This document shows, one piece after another, positions 12,036 through 25,186 of a stretch of 64,000 nt of DNA. The notes under the pieces are model-generated. The model had not been told where the DNA came from, did no database searches, and was given only the letters and a program-made list of their open reading frames with translations. The stretch covers positions 36,167,442 to 36,231,441 of the forward strand of contig NC_030851.1 in assembly GCF_000208745.1 (NCBI RefSeq), in the 5' to 3' direction. The position numbers and the translations under genes are program-made. Each line of letters starts with the position of its first letter. The first letter of the stretch is position 1. This DNA is from Theobroma cacao (taxonomy: Eukaryota > Streptophyta > Magnoliopsida > Malvales > Malvaceae).

Positions 12036-12834
12036 ATGTCTGAGAGAGTAAGCCTAATGGTTATATTAAACCTACTCGAGGATGATGCTCACTTGTAGAT
12101 TTTTATTTCACTATGCATAGCATTAATATTTGAAAATTTTTATTTATTTAATGGTAAGTGAAATTTATTTATTCATTAGTGATCAATTAATTCGCCTTTT
12201 ATATTTGATAATCTTCATTTTTCACTTATTATTGAAATTAATGTTGATTGGATGTCGAGGTTGAAAGATTTTCTAGTATCCTAAATACAACTGTTTTCAT
12301 ATATATTTACTTGGGAATTATTATTTTTAAGAATTGCAAGATATAAAAACAAAATCTCTTAATTTTATGGAATGTATTTTCTATGCTTACTCTTGATTTT
12401 ATAAACATTCCACCTTTATGTTCGTTTCCCCTCTTCGCCTATTCACGGGGTCGATGATGATCACTGAGTCTATAAGACTCACACCCTTTTTATTTTTCCT
12501 TTTGCAAATAGAGATCAGTTTAACGTGTAATCATGGGTGCATTCGGTCCACCATAAAGTATGTAAAGGCATATCTTAACCCCGCTTCGAGTCGCTCCCCT
12601 GTTTAGGATTGTGTCGGAACGAAATTGGTATATGTTGAAAAATGTTGTTAACTTATAAATGTGAATTGTTATTATTTTGAATGAAGTAGATAGTAATTTA
12701 ATTATTAATATTTGCTTACGCTCGTGATTATATGTATTTAATGAATCTAGCGGAAGTCTTAGTTTGGGACTTAGCAAAAATTTCTCGAAAGTCTCAGACG
12801 TCGGTAGCGACCAAGGAGGGGTCATTACAACGAC

Positions 12835-13318
12835 CTTCATTCCTTTATGCTGCCTTATACAGAACTATAGCAGTTCAGCCGTATTGAACATGATTTTCAC
12901 CTCAATCTAATCCGAATTGAGTGAAGTGGTATACGTGAAAGTTGTAGCCCTGTCTCTTATCTTTCCAATGGATCAAGAATCACATCAATTGAATTTCTTT
13001 AACTCAAGTTATCCATGAAATATTACAATATATATGAATGAAGCCATCACCATACTTATACGAATTTTTATCAAGTAAGCATTTCTCATCAATTTTCTTA
13101 TAAAAGTGATAAAAGAAATCAACAATAATTATACTTAAAGTAAATTAAAACAAAATAATATAAAATTAAACTAAAATAACTTAAATTAAATTACTCAATA
13201 TGTAATCAAACTTAACTAAGAAAAACATCTAAAATACTAAAATCTGAAACTAAGATCTCAAAGACCTACCTACTTAAATCCTTAAAATGTGTTAAAATAA
13301 CTCTATATACTAAAGTTA
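12835..13318. other. repeat-like DNA between LTR-E and LINE-1
   Basis: The first part is the continuation of the LTR-E target. It includes a block (GTGAAAGTTGTAGCCCTGTC) of a kind I associate with dispersed plant repeats. The remainder is A-rich. No gene was seen, and the exact 5' end of LINE-1 lies at or just before 13319. Confidence 0.4.
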
Positions 13319-14159
13319 TCATGAGAATAAAGGATGTTGCTCCATCGAATCAAGTATAGCTGAATTTAATGATTTCATAAATTTTTGTGAGCTCACTAAC
13401 TTGCTACTACTAGGTAAGAAATGCACTTGGTATGGTCCTAACTCAAAAAAAAAAAAAGCAGGATTGATTGTTTCCTCTTATCTTCTCAGTGGTTGCATCA
13501 ATTCAGTGATTTGACTCAATAGGGTCTCAAGCGATTTCTCTTATATCATTGTCCAATTCTTCTAGCATTGGAAACAGTTGATTAAGGCCCTTGCTCTTTC
13601 TGCTTTATGGATTGTTAGTTATCAGCAATGGGCTTTGGTGATAAGGTTGCTTCATGGATCTCCAGGTTTTTGTCTTAAAGCAAAGCTTGGCTAACTTAAA
13701 TCTCATCGTAAGCAACGGAACAACCACTCTTTTGGGAATATCAGTTGTTCTATCACAAAACTTAAAATCTTGTGGATTACTTTGACAAGATTGGTAATCT
13801 ACATGATCTCTCTAAAAATGAATGTATGACAAAGAGTGACACAATGAGTCGGTTATGGACAGCTTCTAAACAAAGGTAATTTTTATGGCACCAAAATTTA
13901 CGCATTCAGTGGCTTAAGGAGGGTGATAAAAACACTCACTTTTTTTAGTGCAAAGCTAAGGCCCTTTCCTATAAGAACTATATTGCAGGAGTTATGGTAG
14001 GTGGGCACTGGGTTTCTAAACCCATTAATGTGCGTCATGTGACATTTGATTATTTTAAAAATCTCTTTAATAGTAATTAGTGGACATGACCAACCTTCTA
14101 AGGACTTCAGTTTAAGAAAATCAACTCACATGATGCCTCCAACTTCGAAGCTCTTATCA
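13319..14159 (+). pseudogene. LINE-1 ORF2, endonuclease end and linker
   Basis: Readable pieces include SSIAEFNDFINFCELTN, LLLGKKCTWYGPN (the C-terminal endonuclease motif region), IQWLKEGDKNTHFF and KNLFNSN. These are the blocks that precede RT in plant L1 elements. Multiple stops interrupt them. The frame ends ...NFEALIT at the insertion point and resumes after 29475 with EELKNTVWSYDGSK. Confidence 0.85.
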
Positions 14160-14164
14160 CTATG
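14160..14164. repeat. target duplication CTATG, left copy
   Basis: CTATG here is repeated at 29476-29480, directly after the right LTR. It is the 5-bp target duplication of the LTR element. Confidence 0.95.
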
Positions 14165-16382
14165 TGTAGACACCCAAAAAAATCAAAAAAATAAAATAAA
14201 TAAATGTAAAATAAAATAATGAAAAAAAAAAAGAATCGCTAGGCGTACGCCTAACCATCCCTTCCCTCAACCACCCTGAATGATGGGGGTTCTGACTACC
14301 AACTCCTTGGTGCCAGAACCCCATTACCAGGTTGACTAAATTTTTGGACAACCTGACTTTTAAAGATTGCCAACCTGCAAAAAGAAAAAAGGGGGAGGGG
14401 AACCGAAAACAAACCCAGAAAGAAATCTTTCGGAGCAAAAAACCTGCAAACCAAAAATTCCTAAGAATCCCTAAGAACCCAAAAACCCAGCAATCGACTA
14501 TCCTAAAAAATTCCCTAGGCAACCAAGAAACCACAAAATAGCAACTAGAGGAAATCCTAGTTTTCTAGAAGCCACAATAATCCAAAAATAAAACAAAATG
14601 TATCCAAAAAATACAAAAAAAAATCAGTCAAAAATACACAATAGAAAAAGAGTAACCGAATTTTGGGGGGGGGGGGATTTTTTTTATTATTTTGGATTTT
14701 TTTAGGGTACTTGCACCGCCGTCGGTTGATAGTCAGGGGTTTTAGCTACCGGCAGAAGGAAGGGAGCGACGTCGACAACGTCCAGCAGCTACAGAGAGGA
14801 CAGATCTGGAGCTAAAGTTGATCGACGGTAAGAGAAGGCGAAGAGGGAGAGCCGACCGGCAGTAGAATAAGGCGAAGAGAGGTCCGATCTTGGTAGCCGA
14901 CACCGGTAGGAGAGGAAAGATTCTGCTGTCGATAGGAAATCCGGTTGGTGAGCTTGCCGCCCATCAAGGAACGGTGAAGGAGAAACAAGAAGTACCGACC
15001 GGTGGTTAGAAGAGAGATTGGAGCGGCACCAACGAAAATGGTAACTTGGGTCGCTGATCGATGGCAAGAAAGGAAAAGGTAGCCGACGGCGCCACAGGTT
15101 AGGGAGGTCCGATTTTGGGTGGCTGTTAGAAGGAGCTGGTGAGATTTTAGAGAGAAGGTAGAGAGATTTGTTTCTAGAGAGAGAAGTTGAAGAGAGAAAA
15201 TGAGAAACAAGGAAGAAAATGAAGCTTAAATAGCTAAGAGTTGGGGCATGTGAAACGGCGCCGTTTTAGGCACCAAAGGGGTGTTGAGCAGGAGACCAAC
15301 ACGATGCGTTTTGATAAGAGGCCACGCGGGCCTTAGGGAGGTAGTTTAGTTGGAGCAGGCCGACATTTGGGCCGCTTTTAACCCACCAAGGTAAATCCTT
15401 AACCCCTTTGTGGATTTGTTTGTTGGCCCATTTTGTATGATTTTCATTTTGAGAAATATTAGGTAGAATTAATTTTAAATTATTATAGTATAAAATTTTA
15501 TTTTATTATTTTATGATATTTTAAATCTTAGGAGATTTATGCAAATGGAAGAATATAAAAACAATGAAGCATAAAAAAAATAATAAATAATAGTAATAAA
15601 AAATAAACAAAAAATTACAAAATTTCATGATATTAACCACAAGCATAATATACCGATGATAGGATCTTCCGAGGATCTTGCGAAAGTGAGTATTCCTTGG
15701 AAAGTTTCCTAGGTGAAAAGGTGTCCCCGAGTCCCACCAGTATGATGGGAGGGTTCGAGAAACATCTTTAATAAAAGGTTTTTACTCGTATTAGGTTCAT
15801 TATTCACAAAAATATTATTTTTTAAAAAAAATGTACTATAACCCCGATGATGGGAATTATTTGTTAAATTTGCAAATGCGAGTTTCTCGGATAATTTCTT
15901 AGGTGAGAGAACACCTCGGATTCCACCAATATGATGGGCGAATTCGGGAGAACGTCCTCAATTAAAGGTTATTCGTCCGACATTTTTATCTCATGCCATG
16001 CATCTCATCTTTCCTCATATTTGCATTCCATTTAGGTTAAATAGGAGATAAAATAAGAGAATAATAACTAAGAAAATATAGTGAACTTAAAAAATTAAAG
16101 CCTAATAGGATAATCTAAAAATGGTACCGTTCATAGAACGAGCATCCCGGGGGTGCTAATCTTTCCCCGAGCGTAACCGAACTCCGAAACTTAGATCTAG
16201 AAAAACGTAGACCAGATTAAGGTTCTTTTCGGTGGGCTTAAAATTAATTTAAGGCTTCATCGATTAGAATCGAGTCAATAGGTGGCCAATCGCACCTAGT
16301 AAAAAAGATTGGTGGTGACTCCTAATTTTTAGAGTTTTCATCACGTCTGGTGGTCGAGTTCCTGGACCCGCACGTTACAACA
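14165..16382 (+). repeat. 5' LTR of element A
   Basis: It runs from TGTAGACACC to CGCACGTTACAACA. Inside are a 12-G run (14665-14676), a GC-rich block with AAACGGCGCCGTTTT (about 15252), an antisense CT-rich leader-like region (14800-15230), and two copies of a 190-bp module with CCACCAGTATGATGGG (about 15650-15780 and 15840-15965). The last 330 bp are shared with LTR-C and LTR-D. Confidence 0.95.
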
Positions 16383-16384
16383 GC

Positions 16385-16402
16385 TGGCGACTCCATTGGG
16401 GA
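16385..16402 (+). other. primer-binding site of element A
   Basis: TGGCGACTCCATTGGGGA begins 2 nt after the 5' LTR. It has the TGG start expected for pairing with a tRNA 3' CCA end. Similar sites in Ogre-type elements are attributed to tRNA-Arg; that identity is not verified here. Confidence 0.8.
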
Positions 16403-17527
16403 CTGTCGAGAGTCGAACCATTTAATAATAATAGGTTATCCAAGGCTTTAAATAATTCGATGTTTCCTTAGTGTTAATGATTTGTTTTGCATATTTTGTT
16501 TGGTGCATTGGTTTATTTCGCATTTGTTACTTTATTGCTTTTAATAATTGTGAGGATTTAGGATAGAGGGATGTGAGATTGTTACTCCGAACTCAATGTT
16601 TTCCTTCACACACACGGCACACTTTTGCATTCATGCATAAGTCCTCTACCCGGGCATTGTCCATATTTAGGAGGGAGTTTAGTAGCTACGCTCTCGTGAG
16701 GTGATAACCTCCACACGGGCTAGTGAAGACTCCCACTCAGATCGAACTTAGTTCATTCGAAGCCTGTAATGGGTGAAGATCGGGGTGCTTTACTAGTCCG
16801 CATGGACGATAGTGAGGAACGATTTGGGAACTTTTAGCTCCGTTTGTAACCCAAACTCAGCATATAGAAAATTGCGAGTAACCTTCCTTTAGGTAGAGCC
16901 ATTCCAACATATTGTGAAGGAGGTACCCTTAAATAGGAACACATGAAGGAATACTTCTCAGTCTCTCTATTTTGACTTCTTGCATAACATTATGGAAACA
17001 AAAAAAAAGAAAGAAAAAAAAAGTAAGGAAAAGGAAACAAACAAAGTCCTTTCTTTTATTTCTTTTGTTCTTTAAAAATTATGAAAATAAATTACAAAAA
17101 AAAAAGAAAAAGAAAGAATAAAGAGTAAAAAAAAAAGACAAGGATTTTAATTTTGAATAGATCTTCCACTTTTCATTTTTACATGATTTTTTAATAAAAT
17201 GGTTTTTATTGTATTCACATTGCATGTACAGTGTTTAAATTTTATTACATTTTGGTGGTACTCCATTGGATATCATTTCATCCATTCATCAAATCATCAT
17301 TGCATTTCATGCATTCATACACATGACATATTTGCATCCATGTCCATATATTCTTCTTTTCTTTATTTCTAGCCATATTTATTCCCATAATAAAGAACCA
17401 CACAATTTTATTAGGTTTGAAGAGAATAAAACAAATCCACATTTATGGAAAACATCTAAAAAGGTTTCAGTTAAATTTCAAAACTCCTTTTCTAATTTAT
17501 TTGATTTGAATCTTGGGGGGTTAAAAG
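16403..17527 (+). other. untranslated leader of element A
   Basis: No long frame is present. It holds A-rich runs with (A)nG tracts near 17000-17150. Such long leaders are usual in Ogre/Tat elements. Confidence 0.5.
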
Positions 17528-18379
17528 GATATAGAACATCAGTTGGAAGCAAGGATAAGTGCACTAGAGCGCAATCAAGAAGAGTTCGGACATGATCTTC
17601 GAGAGATGAAAGGACAGATTGTCAAATTGATGGAAATGGTTAAATGTCTCAACAGAACCAATGGGATTCACCCTCAAGAATTCTAATCGCTTCAAACCGA
17701 ACCACACCTCAAGCAACCATTGAAGGAAGGCCAATTTGTCCTTGATAGGACCAATATTTCACTCAGTGACCCAAGTAAAGATCAAGGTTTGAAAAAAGTT
17801 ATGAAAGGGATGGATGAGTTGAATATGCAGATGATGGAATTGAAAAGCTCAATATCCAAGATGGGACCTCTAAGCCTTGCACCACCTTTAAACAGTGGTT
17901 TGCCATCGAGCACATTCTTCCAACCTACCACTTTTCGACCAACTTTTCAACCCATGAACATTGGTCTACGTCCAAGTTTGCACCCTTGCCCAAGCACCTT
18001 TCGACCACCTTCTCAACAAGCTCCTCGAGCCCAACTGTTCACACCATCACCTATCACCCCTGCTCCTAGCCTAGGTGTCATCCAAAAACAATCCAAAAAG
18101 AAACAGCATAAGCAATTGGATCCCATTCCCATTTCTTATGGAAAACTTTTTCACCAATTAGTTCATGATCACCTCGTTGCTGCTATGCCTATAGAACCCT
18201 TGAAACCTCCATATCCAAAGTGGTACAATCCAAATGCAAGATGTGATTATCATGGTGGAGTCATGGGACATTCCATTGAAGATTGTACTGCATTCAAGCA
18301 TAAGGTGCAAACATTGATAGATGCAAAGTGGTTTGATCTAGCAAAGATGGTCGGGCAGCGTGATAAAGTGTCCAAATAG
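17528..18379 (+). pseudogene. first gag-like frame: coiled coil plus zinc knuckle
   Basis: One frame of 284 codons with a single TAA (17684-17686). Residues 1-50 form a coiled coil (LEARISALERNQEEFGHDL, then MKGQIVKLMEM). A Pro-rich linker follows, then YPKWYNPNARCDYHGG with a Cys/His knuckle C-x2-H-x5-H-x4-C (CDYHGGVMGHSIEDC). The central gag core found in the second frame is missing. It is either an internally deleted gag copy or an accessory ORF of the kind Ogre elements carry upstream of gag. The terminal stop is TAG at 18377-18379. Confidence 0.75.
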
Positions 18380-19055
18380 GCGTCAAGGTGGCAAAAGTGG
18401 ACTTTATTAGGACTTTTTCTTTTTGAGTAAAAGTTTTTAAGGTTTTAGGATATTTAATGTTTAGACATAGTTGTGCTTAATTTATTTTGAAGTTTGGATT
18501 TATGTTAGTGAACAATTATTAGAAAATGAATTTGTTCCTTGAATGATGCAAGAAAATTATCACAATTTGGATCAAATTTTGTTTCATAATAACAAGGATT
18601 TCTCAAAAAAAAAACAACAAAAAATATATAAAATACAAAAAATGATGATTAATAGAAAAATAAAAGTTCTACACTACTTAGATCTTGTTATAATCTCATC
18701 ATGCATAAAAAAAAAATAGTGCCCTAAATTATTCATCATCCATTGACTCATAAGTCATCTTGTCATGCATTTAAACATCCATTTTGATACCCATGCATTT
18801 ATCATTCATCCACTTTTTGTAAGTATTGTCATTTGACTTCACTACATACAATGAAATGAGAGGCAATAATGTCATTGGTTTCATGGAATAAAAAATATTT
18901 TTCCAAGTTTTGTATAAAGCAGGAGTACATTTAGGAAGATCTCTAGTAAGGAAGAACTTATCACTCAATCTAATTTGTTTTCATTTTGGTGAAAAGATAA
19001 AAGCTCGAGAAAGCCCTTTGGCTATTTGTGTGATACGTGGACTCAAATTTGAATC
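18380..19055 (+). other. spacer between the two gag-like frames
   Basis: AT-rich sequence without coding pattern, including A-runs near 18605-18720. Confidence 0.5.
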
Positions 19056-20465
19056 ATGGGAGATGAGCAGTCAAAAAGATTGGACAAGATTGAGAAGTGC
19101 CAAGGCGAGATAAAGAAACAATTAGAAAGGTTAATGGAGATGATCACTAGTAAAGAGGATACGTCTTTTAAGGGATCATCAAGTTTGCAAAGACAGAGTC
19201 AATTGTCGATAAAAAGGCAAGTTGTGTCACTTTCGGGGGCAAATTTCTCTGACCCAACTCCTATTCCTGACTTAGATAACCTTGGAAAGCAAGAAAAATT
19301 GAAAGGAGAATCTTCTGAGCTAAAAAAAGAATTGCAAATGCAACAAAAGCATGACCTTTTGGATGAGCGCCTTAAAGCTATTGAACGGATGGACATCTAT
19401 GGTTCTATTGATGCAATAAATTGGTGTTTGGTACCTGATGTGATCATCCCACCTACGTTCAAAGTACCAGATTTTGAGAAATATGATGGAACCAAATGCC
19501 CAAAAGCTCATATCGCTATGTATTGTCAGAAGATGGCTGCACATGCACATGATGACAAGCTTCTGATACACTGCTTCCAAGATAGCCTCACTAGTGCTGT
19601 AGCAAAGTGGTACGTCCAGCTGGATCACAATCGAATCCACACATGAAAGGACCTAACTCGGGCGTTTGTAGCTCAATATAAACATGTTTTGGACATGGCC
19701 CCAGATAGGCTTTCTTTGCAGAACATGGAGAAGAGAGACATTGAGAGTTTTAAGGAATACGCTCAAAGATGGAAAAATGTTGCTACACAGGTTCAATCAC
19801 CTCTCACTGAAAAAGAAACAACAATGTTTTTTATTGGTACTCTACCCCCACCATACCATGATAGGCTAATCGAAAATGTTACCAGGAACTTCACTGACAT
19901 AGTGATTTCAGGAGAGATGATTGAGAATGCAATTAAGAGGGGAAAAATTAGAAAGAATAGTGTCAGTAGCATGAAAAATTGTAATGCCTCAAAGAAAAGG
20001 AGAAGGGAAGCACGAGTAATTACATGTGAAGAACAACCATAGGGCATCAATCCATACCATCTTCATCCTGCATACCAACCTTCCTACCCCACTCGGAATC
20101 ATATTTCCCATAGCTTGTCTCCCTATCAATCAATTCCATAACCAATTTTTCACCCTAAAGCACCCACACCTCCATTTATGCCTCAATCATTGCCAAAACC
20201 CAACCTTCGCCAATTACCCATGCCAATCTCGAAACTTTTGCCTATACTAATTGAAAATCAATACCTCAGTTTGGTGCCAATGAAAATAGTTCCAAACCCA
20301 TCGGCAAGGAATTATAACCCTAATGATAAATGTGACTATCACATGGGGGCAATTGGACACTCAATAGAGAAATGTAGGCAATTGAAAGAGAAAATTGAAA
20401 ATCTCATTAAGGATGGCAGTTTGACTCTTGAGCTTATGGAACGCTGGAAATCGGTTTTGCCATAG
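19056..20465 (+). pseudogene. second gag-like frame: coiled coil, gag core, zinc knuckle
   Basis: A continuous 470-codon frame starts at a good ATG and is interrupted by TGA at 19644-19646 (HTWKDL expected), TAG near 20040 and TAA near 20142. Order: N-terminal coiled coil (KRLDKIEKCQGEIKKQLERL), a linker, the retrotransposon gag core (PPTFKVPDFEKYDGTKCP, LLIHCFQDSLTSAVAKWY, FVAQYKHVLDMAPDR, FKEYAQRWKNVATQV) and the knuckle CDYHMGAIGHSIEKC. The stops fit single C-to-T or G-to-A changes, so the gene was probably intact when the element moved. It would build the particle, but there is no linked pol. Confidence 0.85.
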
Positions 20466-22221
20466 AGTGAGCTCTTGTTAGGAAGTTGAAAATGCCTCAA
20501 GTCTCAAGCAAATTACTTGGATGATTCGGCGTTTTTACTTTGTAGTTAGATGCATGGCATGAGTAGGATTTTGTTAAGAGTTGTAATTGAAGCATTAATG
20601 TTTTGTTGAATGAAAATTTTTGAAATTTTATGATGTGATACAATTGATTCAATAAAGGTTTTATAACATGTTTTCAAGATCATAAAAACCAAAAAAAAAT
20701 TCAAAAAAAAACACAAAAAAAAAGAAAGAAAGAAAGAAATAAGGGTCATAAAGAAAAAAAATAGTTTTTGGCAATAAAATGTGCACATGATCTCGAAAGA
20801 ATTGATGGTTACTGTTTGGAACAAACTTATCCTCGCAAACGTTCTCTAACCATTTCTTCAAACACTTTGGAACCCAAGACCATTCCAATAAGGATATTCA
20901 AGAACTTGAGTCCAAAAGGAAGCAAAGTTTTAAAGGTTTATTAACCTTATCATGTGATACCAAAAGACAATGATCTTTGCCTAGGCGATGTCCAATGTTA
21001 TAATTGATTGTTTTGCAAAATTCTTTCTTTAAAAATCAAGCAAATCAGGCATGCTTGTAAAGACTCTGAATGTGGTAGGTTAATAAAGGTCAAGACTATG
21101 CTAAAGTCTCAAATATGCCAAAACCTCTCAAATTTCTTTCAACTGTATGCCAAATGTGAACCTTTCAAAACCATCCTTGATCTTACTTTGGGGCATGATG
21201 ATCAAAAGAACAAGATTACCCAATACCTACAAGATGCCTTGTCTTCAAATATAGCTTTTTTCCTCACTCATTTAGCAAAAATATTTCTTGAAAGAGTTGA
21301 TCATGAGAAGGTGTTCTGATATTAGATCTTTGAAGGTTTCAACGGAACCTTTATTGTTGAGAGTTGTCTCCTGAGCCTTCATTTGAGTGGTTGATTAACA
21401 AAGAAAACATTCGTGATGAATCCTTTCACTTTAGAAAGGTTGATTCAATCTTTAGTTGAAAAAAAAAAAGAAAGTTGATAGTGACATTATGCACTTGAAA
21501 TACTCAAATGGTGTCAAAAGTAAAAAAGTAAAAAAAAAATCAGAGAAAAATCAACCTTTGATCTTAAAATATTCCTTTTTAGGGAATTACTCTTCAATGT
21601 AAGTAACCATAGTTGAGAGGATAAATGGCCATGTTTCATTTTCCCTTCACAAATGAGAAATTATTCACTTGCTACCCCTTTGAGCCTGTTACATTGTTTC
21701 TAAATGCACCTCAAACAAGGATCACCGCCCACATTGGGGGCCAATTATGAAGAAAATTTCTGTCAAAAGCATGGATGATAGAAGATTCATTTTGAGGAAA
21801 AAACGAACATCTGTTATATTATGGGGAGCAGATGCGAATTTGAGTTCTTGAAAGTTTCAAACTCAATCCATCAACATGAAGATTGAAAAAATGAATGAAG
21901 AAGAAGAAATGAAAATGAAAATTGAAAAAAGAAAGGAAGAAAAAAAAGCATAGAAGAAAAATGGTGGAAAAGCATGCTTTGAGAAAGGACAAATGTCTTG
22001 AAAGAGTCCTTAGAGTAGTAATGAATGATCCTTGGTTTAATCACCTTTAAATACATGTTTTGGGCCTTTGTATCCATTTTTTCAGAAGCCTTAACCATAG
22101 CCTACATTACGTGCTTGAAGAAGTCCATTTTGATCAAGTGTGGATACTTAAATTAAAGAGCTATCTTAGAGAAAGAGACCATCACATGAAAGATGAAACT
22201 TTGACTTCTTTTCTTTGCTAA
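20466..22221 (+). other. element A internal region without pol
   Basis: All frames are short and none carries RT, protease, RNase H or integrase motifs. A-rich runs lie near 20690-20760 and 21460-21540. Confidence 0.6.
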
Positions 22222-22226
22222 AATTA

Positions 22227-25181
22227 TGTAAAACCCAACCCTATAAACACATGTCATGACATACATGTACTGAGTAGCATGTTATTACGCTAGGAAAGCA
22301 CTTTAGAATAGACGAAATTCGGTATTGTACCTAACGGTACACTTAAGTTGATTTAACCTCGAACTAGTTCAAATAGGAATCGTAGGATAAAATTTAATAT
22401 TTTATAATCCAGGAATGACTAAAAATGATTGTTCGAAGTTCTAGGGTTCATTTGGAGTGAAATTGAAAATTTTTATATTTAGAGGCAAAATCGTAATTTT
22501 TCCACCCGCGGATAAAATTTGAGATTTTGAGATAATTTAGATCACATTTGACAAATTGGAGAATGGTATGAGTATAAGGGATGAAAAATCTGGCTATGGA
22601 CAATTTTTCAGTTTTTGGGGCAAAAATGTAATTTTTGACTTTTATGAGGGCAAAAGTGTAAATTTCAAAAATTACTCCACCAAGACTTTGGATAAGTCTG
22701 AGAATTTTATCTAAGCTATGGATATGTGGGACAAGTATATGGTGAAAATTTGGAAACAAATGGATGGCTAGAATTTAAGGAATTAATAAAAATAAAAAAA
22801 TGAATAAAATAATATTATAATATTTTAAAGGAAAAGTCAGCCATTTAAACCCCACTTTAAGTGATGGCCGGCCATAAGGGAGAACAAGGGAGAAAATAGA
22901 GAGGAAAGGAAGAAAAAAAGAAAAACCAAAGAGAAACAAGAAAATTCAAAGGGGAATTCGCGAATTTCGTCCGTTTACGCGTTTAACGGTAAGATTTTTC
23001 GATTTTAGCTTGATTTCTACCTTTCTTATGCCTTTGTTTCCATTTAGCATGCTTGAGGAGAGAGATCTAAAAGTGAAACCAAGGGTTGGCCGAAATTTAT
23101 GGAGGAGAAAATTGAAATTTTTAGGTTTTCATTTTTAGTTAAATTGATAGTTTTAGTTAGTTAAATGTGTTTAGAAATTAAATTGGGCAAGAAAGCATTA
23201 AATTTTCACAATACCCACCCTTGGCCAAATCTGAAATAAGGTACAATGATGATGATCTGTTTTTTATTCTAAGAGAAATGAAGAGAAAATGATGAAAAAT
23301 GGTTAAATGTGATAAAAAAACAAAGTAAAAAATTTATCAAGTTAATGTCCCATTTTTGGCCGAATTTTCCAAAGAGGAAAGTGAACTGATTTTGGTGATT
23401 TTAGAAGTTTATTGGCTGATATTTAATGGTTAGAAATGTTGGAGAGAGAATGGGACGATTTAGAGCTAAAATGGAGCGCATTAGCAATTTATTGGGTAAA
23501 GTGCCAAAAATAGGTTAATATCGCGTTTAAGCTGTTTTAGGCTATTGCATTTCATACCATGCATTAGTATAGGATTTAAGTCAAATATATAGTGATTTAG
23601 CATTAATGTGATGAATTGAGTAAATTTTTGCAATGTGTCTAGGAGGAGAGCCTTCCGGTAAAGGCAAGGAAATCGTACCCGACGAGTAGTTATCGGGACA
23701 CCTAGAAAGCTTTTAGTTTGTACAAATGGTGAGTAAACTTATTATTATTGTAAATTATCTAGAGTTTATTTTTAAATGCTCTTTATGTATTTTATGAAAT
23801 GAAAATGAGATTAAAACGGGATTTTTGATGTTTTAGAAATAAATGTGACAAATAAATATATATTGTGTTGATTATGAAATTGAGTAATTGGAGGCTACCA
23901 ATTGTTTTGAAATATATATTTTCTTATGAATGGCTTATGATATATGAGTATATGTGGCTATATTTTATAATTGCATTGGGAATAGATGTAAGTTATCTTT
24001 TACTATGCAGGCTAGGTAAATAAATAAAAGCCACGTTATACTGTCGAAATTTTATTAAAATTGGTGGGTTTAGTCACTGCAGTAACGAGTTTTCGTGGAC
24101 TGCCTATTAGAGGGGCACGGTAAATCCAGTTATATAGTTACTCCGGTAGTAGAGGCGAGGAGGGTAACTCCCGGGGTAGTATTAGAGCTCACTTCACGTC
24201 GAACCCCTACGTGAATGTGTAACTCGGCCAACGCCAAGGAATGGCTTGTTTTAAAAATAAAAATGTGTTTCACGTGTGAATATCTTAACAACCTTGGCGG
24301 GACTCGGTTAGATGCCTCGACCAAGGTATCCCCGAGGATTAGTTTTGGCTTGAGCCTTGTTTTTAATGAAAGTCAGAAGCCTTAACAACTGATTTGGTTA
24401 ATTACAAATATTTTATGGTTTAAGAAATAAATTGAAAATCTTATGAAATGGTTTGTGATTTGTTGTTTAAACCTGTCTCCATTTTACTCGCATTTAGATA
24501 TTTATGATAATGTCTGTTTACTCATTGGGATTGCAAAATCTCACCCACCTCCTTTCCAAACATTTCAGGCCTGTGGTAGCTTGTAGATACTCTATTTTGT
24601 AGAGGATTCCAGTTGACCCCTCTACCACACAGACAGTAGGTTTCTAGCACCAATACTTGGTGTAGTTTTGGGCCACTTGTCATTGTAATTATTATTGTAG
24701 ATTATAACTTTGTAAATTATTGTATGCATGAATTTATTTTGTTCTCACGCTACAAAAATTATTTATGTATAGTTCTATAAAAATTGTTTTATAAGAAAAT
24801 GGAATATATTATCGAATATTTTTATTAAGTCTAATTAGCCAACTTTTCACACTAAATGAATGATTTAGATTACAAAAAAATTATTTTTAATCGGCAGTGG
24901 ATATTTTTTTATCATATGTTGTATTTTTATCAGATTTCGAAATTTTTTGATAAAAATGACCAAAATACCCTTGTGTGGCAAAAATTTTATTTTTGATTGT
25001 TTTCGATATAAAATAGTTTATATTCTCTTAAAACTCGATATTTAATAACAATTGCTCACAAGGGAAGTGGAAAACTGATATGTAAGCCTTGCGGGGTTCC
25101 GGTTGGCATTTCGGGTAAAGAGTGTCAATCGAGACGTCGCGGAGATTGTCATGAGCCCGAGGGAGGTTCCGGGTCGTGACA
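22227..25181 (+). mobile_element. solo LTR nested in element A (LTR-B)
   Basis: It starts TGTAAAACCCAACC and ends GGTTCCGGGTCGTGACA. AATTA flanks it on both sides (22222-22226 and 25182-25186), a perfect 5-bp duplication. At 2955 bp it is a gypsy-type LTR, of a family different from element A and from LTR-E. No internal sequence remains. It must have inserted after element A and later lost its interior by LTR recombination. Confidence 0.9.
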
Positions 25182-25186
25182 AATTA

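Larger units (their letters stand above)
9651..12829 (+). mobile_element. solo LTR, 3.2 kb, gypsy type (LTR-E)
   Basis: It begins TGTAACACCTCG and ends GGGGTCATTACA. GCGAC (9646-9650) and ACGAC (12830-12834) flank it, a 5-bp target duplication with one mismatch. The length and the TGTAACACC start resemble LTRs of plant chromoviruses of the Tekay/Del kind, but no internal region is available to prove it. A purine-rich stretch (10040-11040) gives long spurious antisense frames. A TA microsatellite and a 60-bp minisatellite lie inside. Confidence 0.75.

Noticed and set aside
13020..13318. Possible LINE-1 target duplication upstream of 13319
   Set aside because: No convincing match to the sequence after the A-tail at 32543 was found.
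14812..15210. Antisense open frame in the 5' LTR (and its copy at 27923-28417)
   Set aside because: It is the CT-rich leader-like block read through. Frames differ between the two LTR copies and show no domain.
20546..20888. Phe-rich minus-strand frames in element A
   Set aside because: Reverse reading of A-rich tracts in a non-coding internal region.
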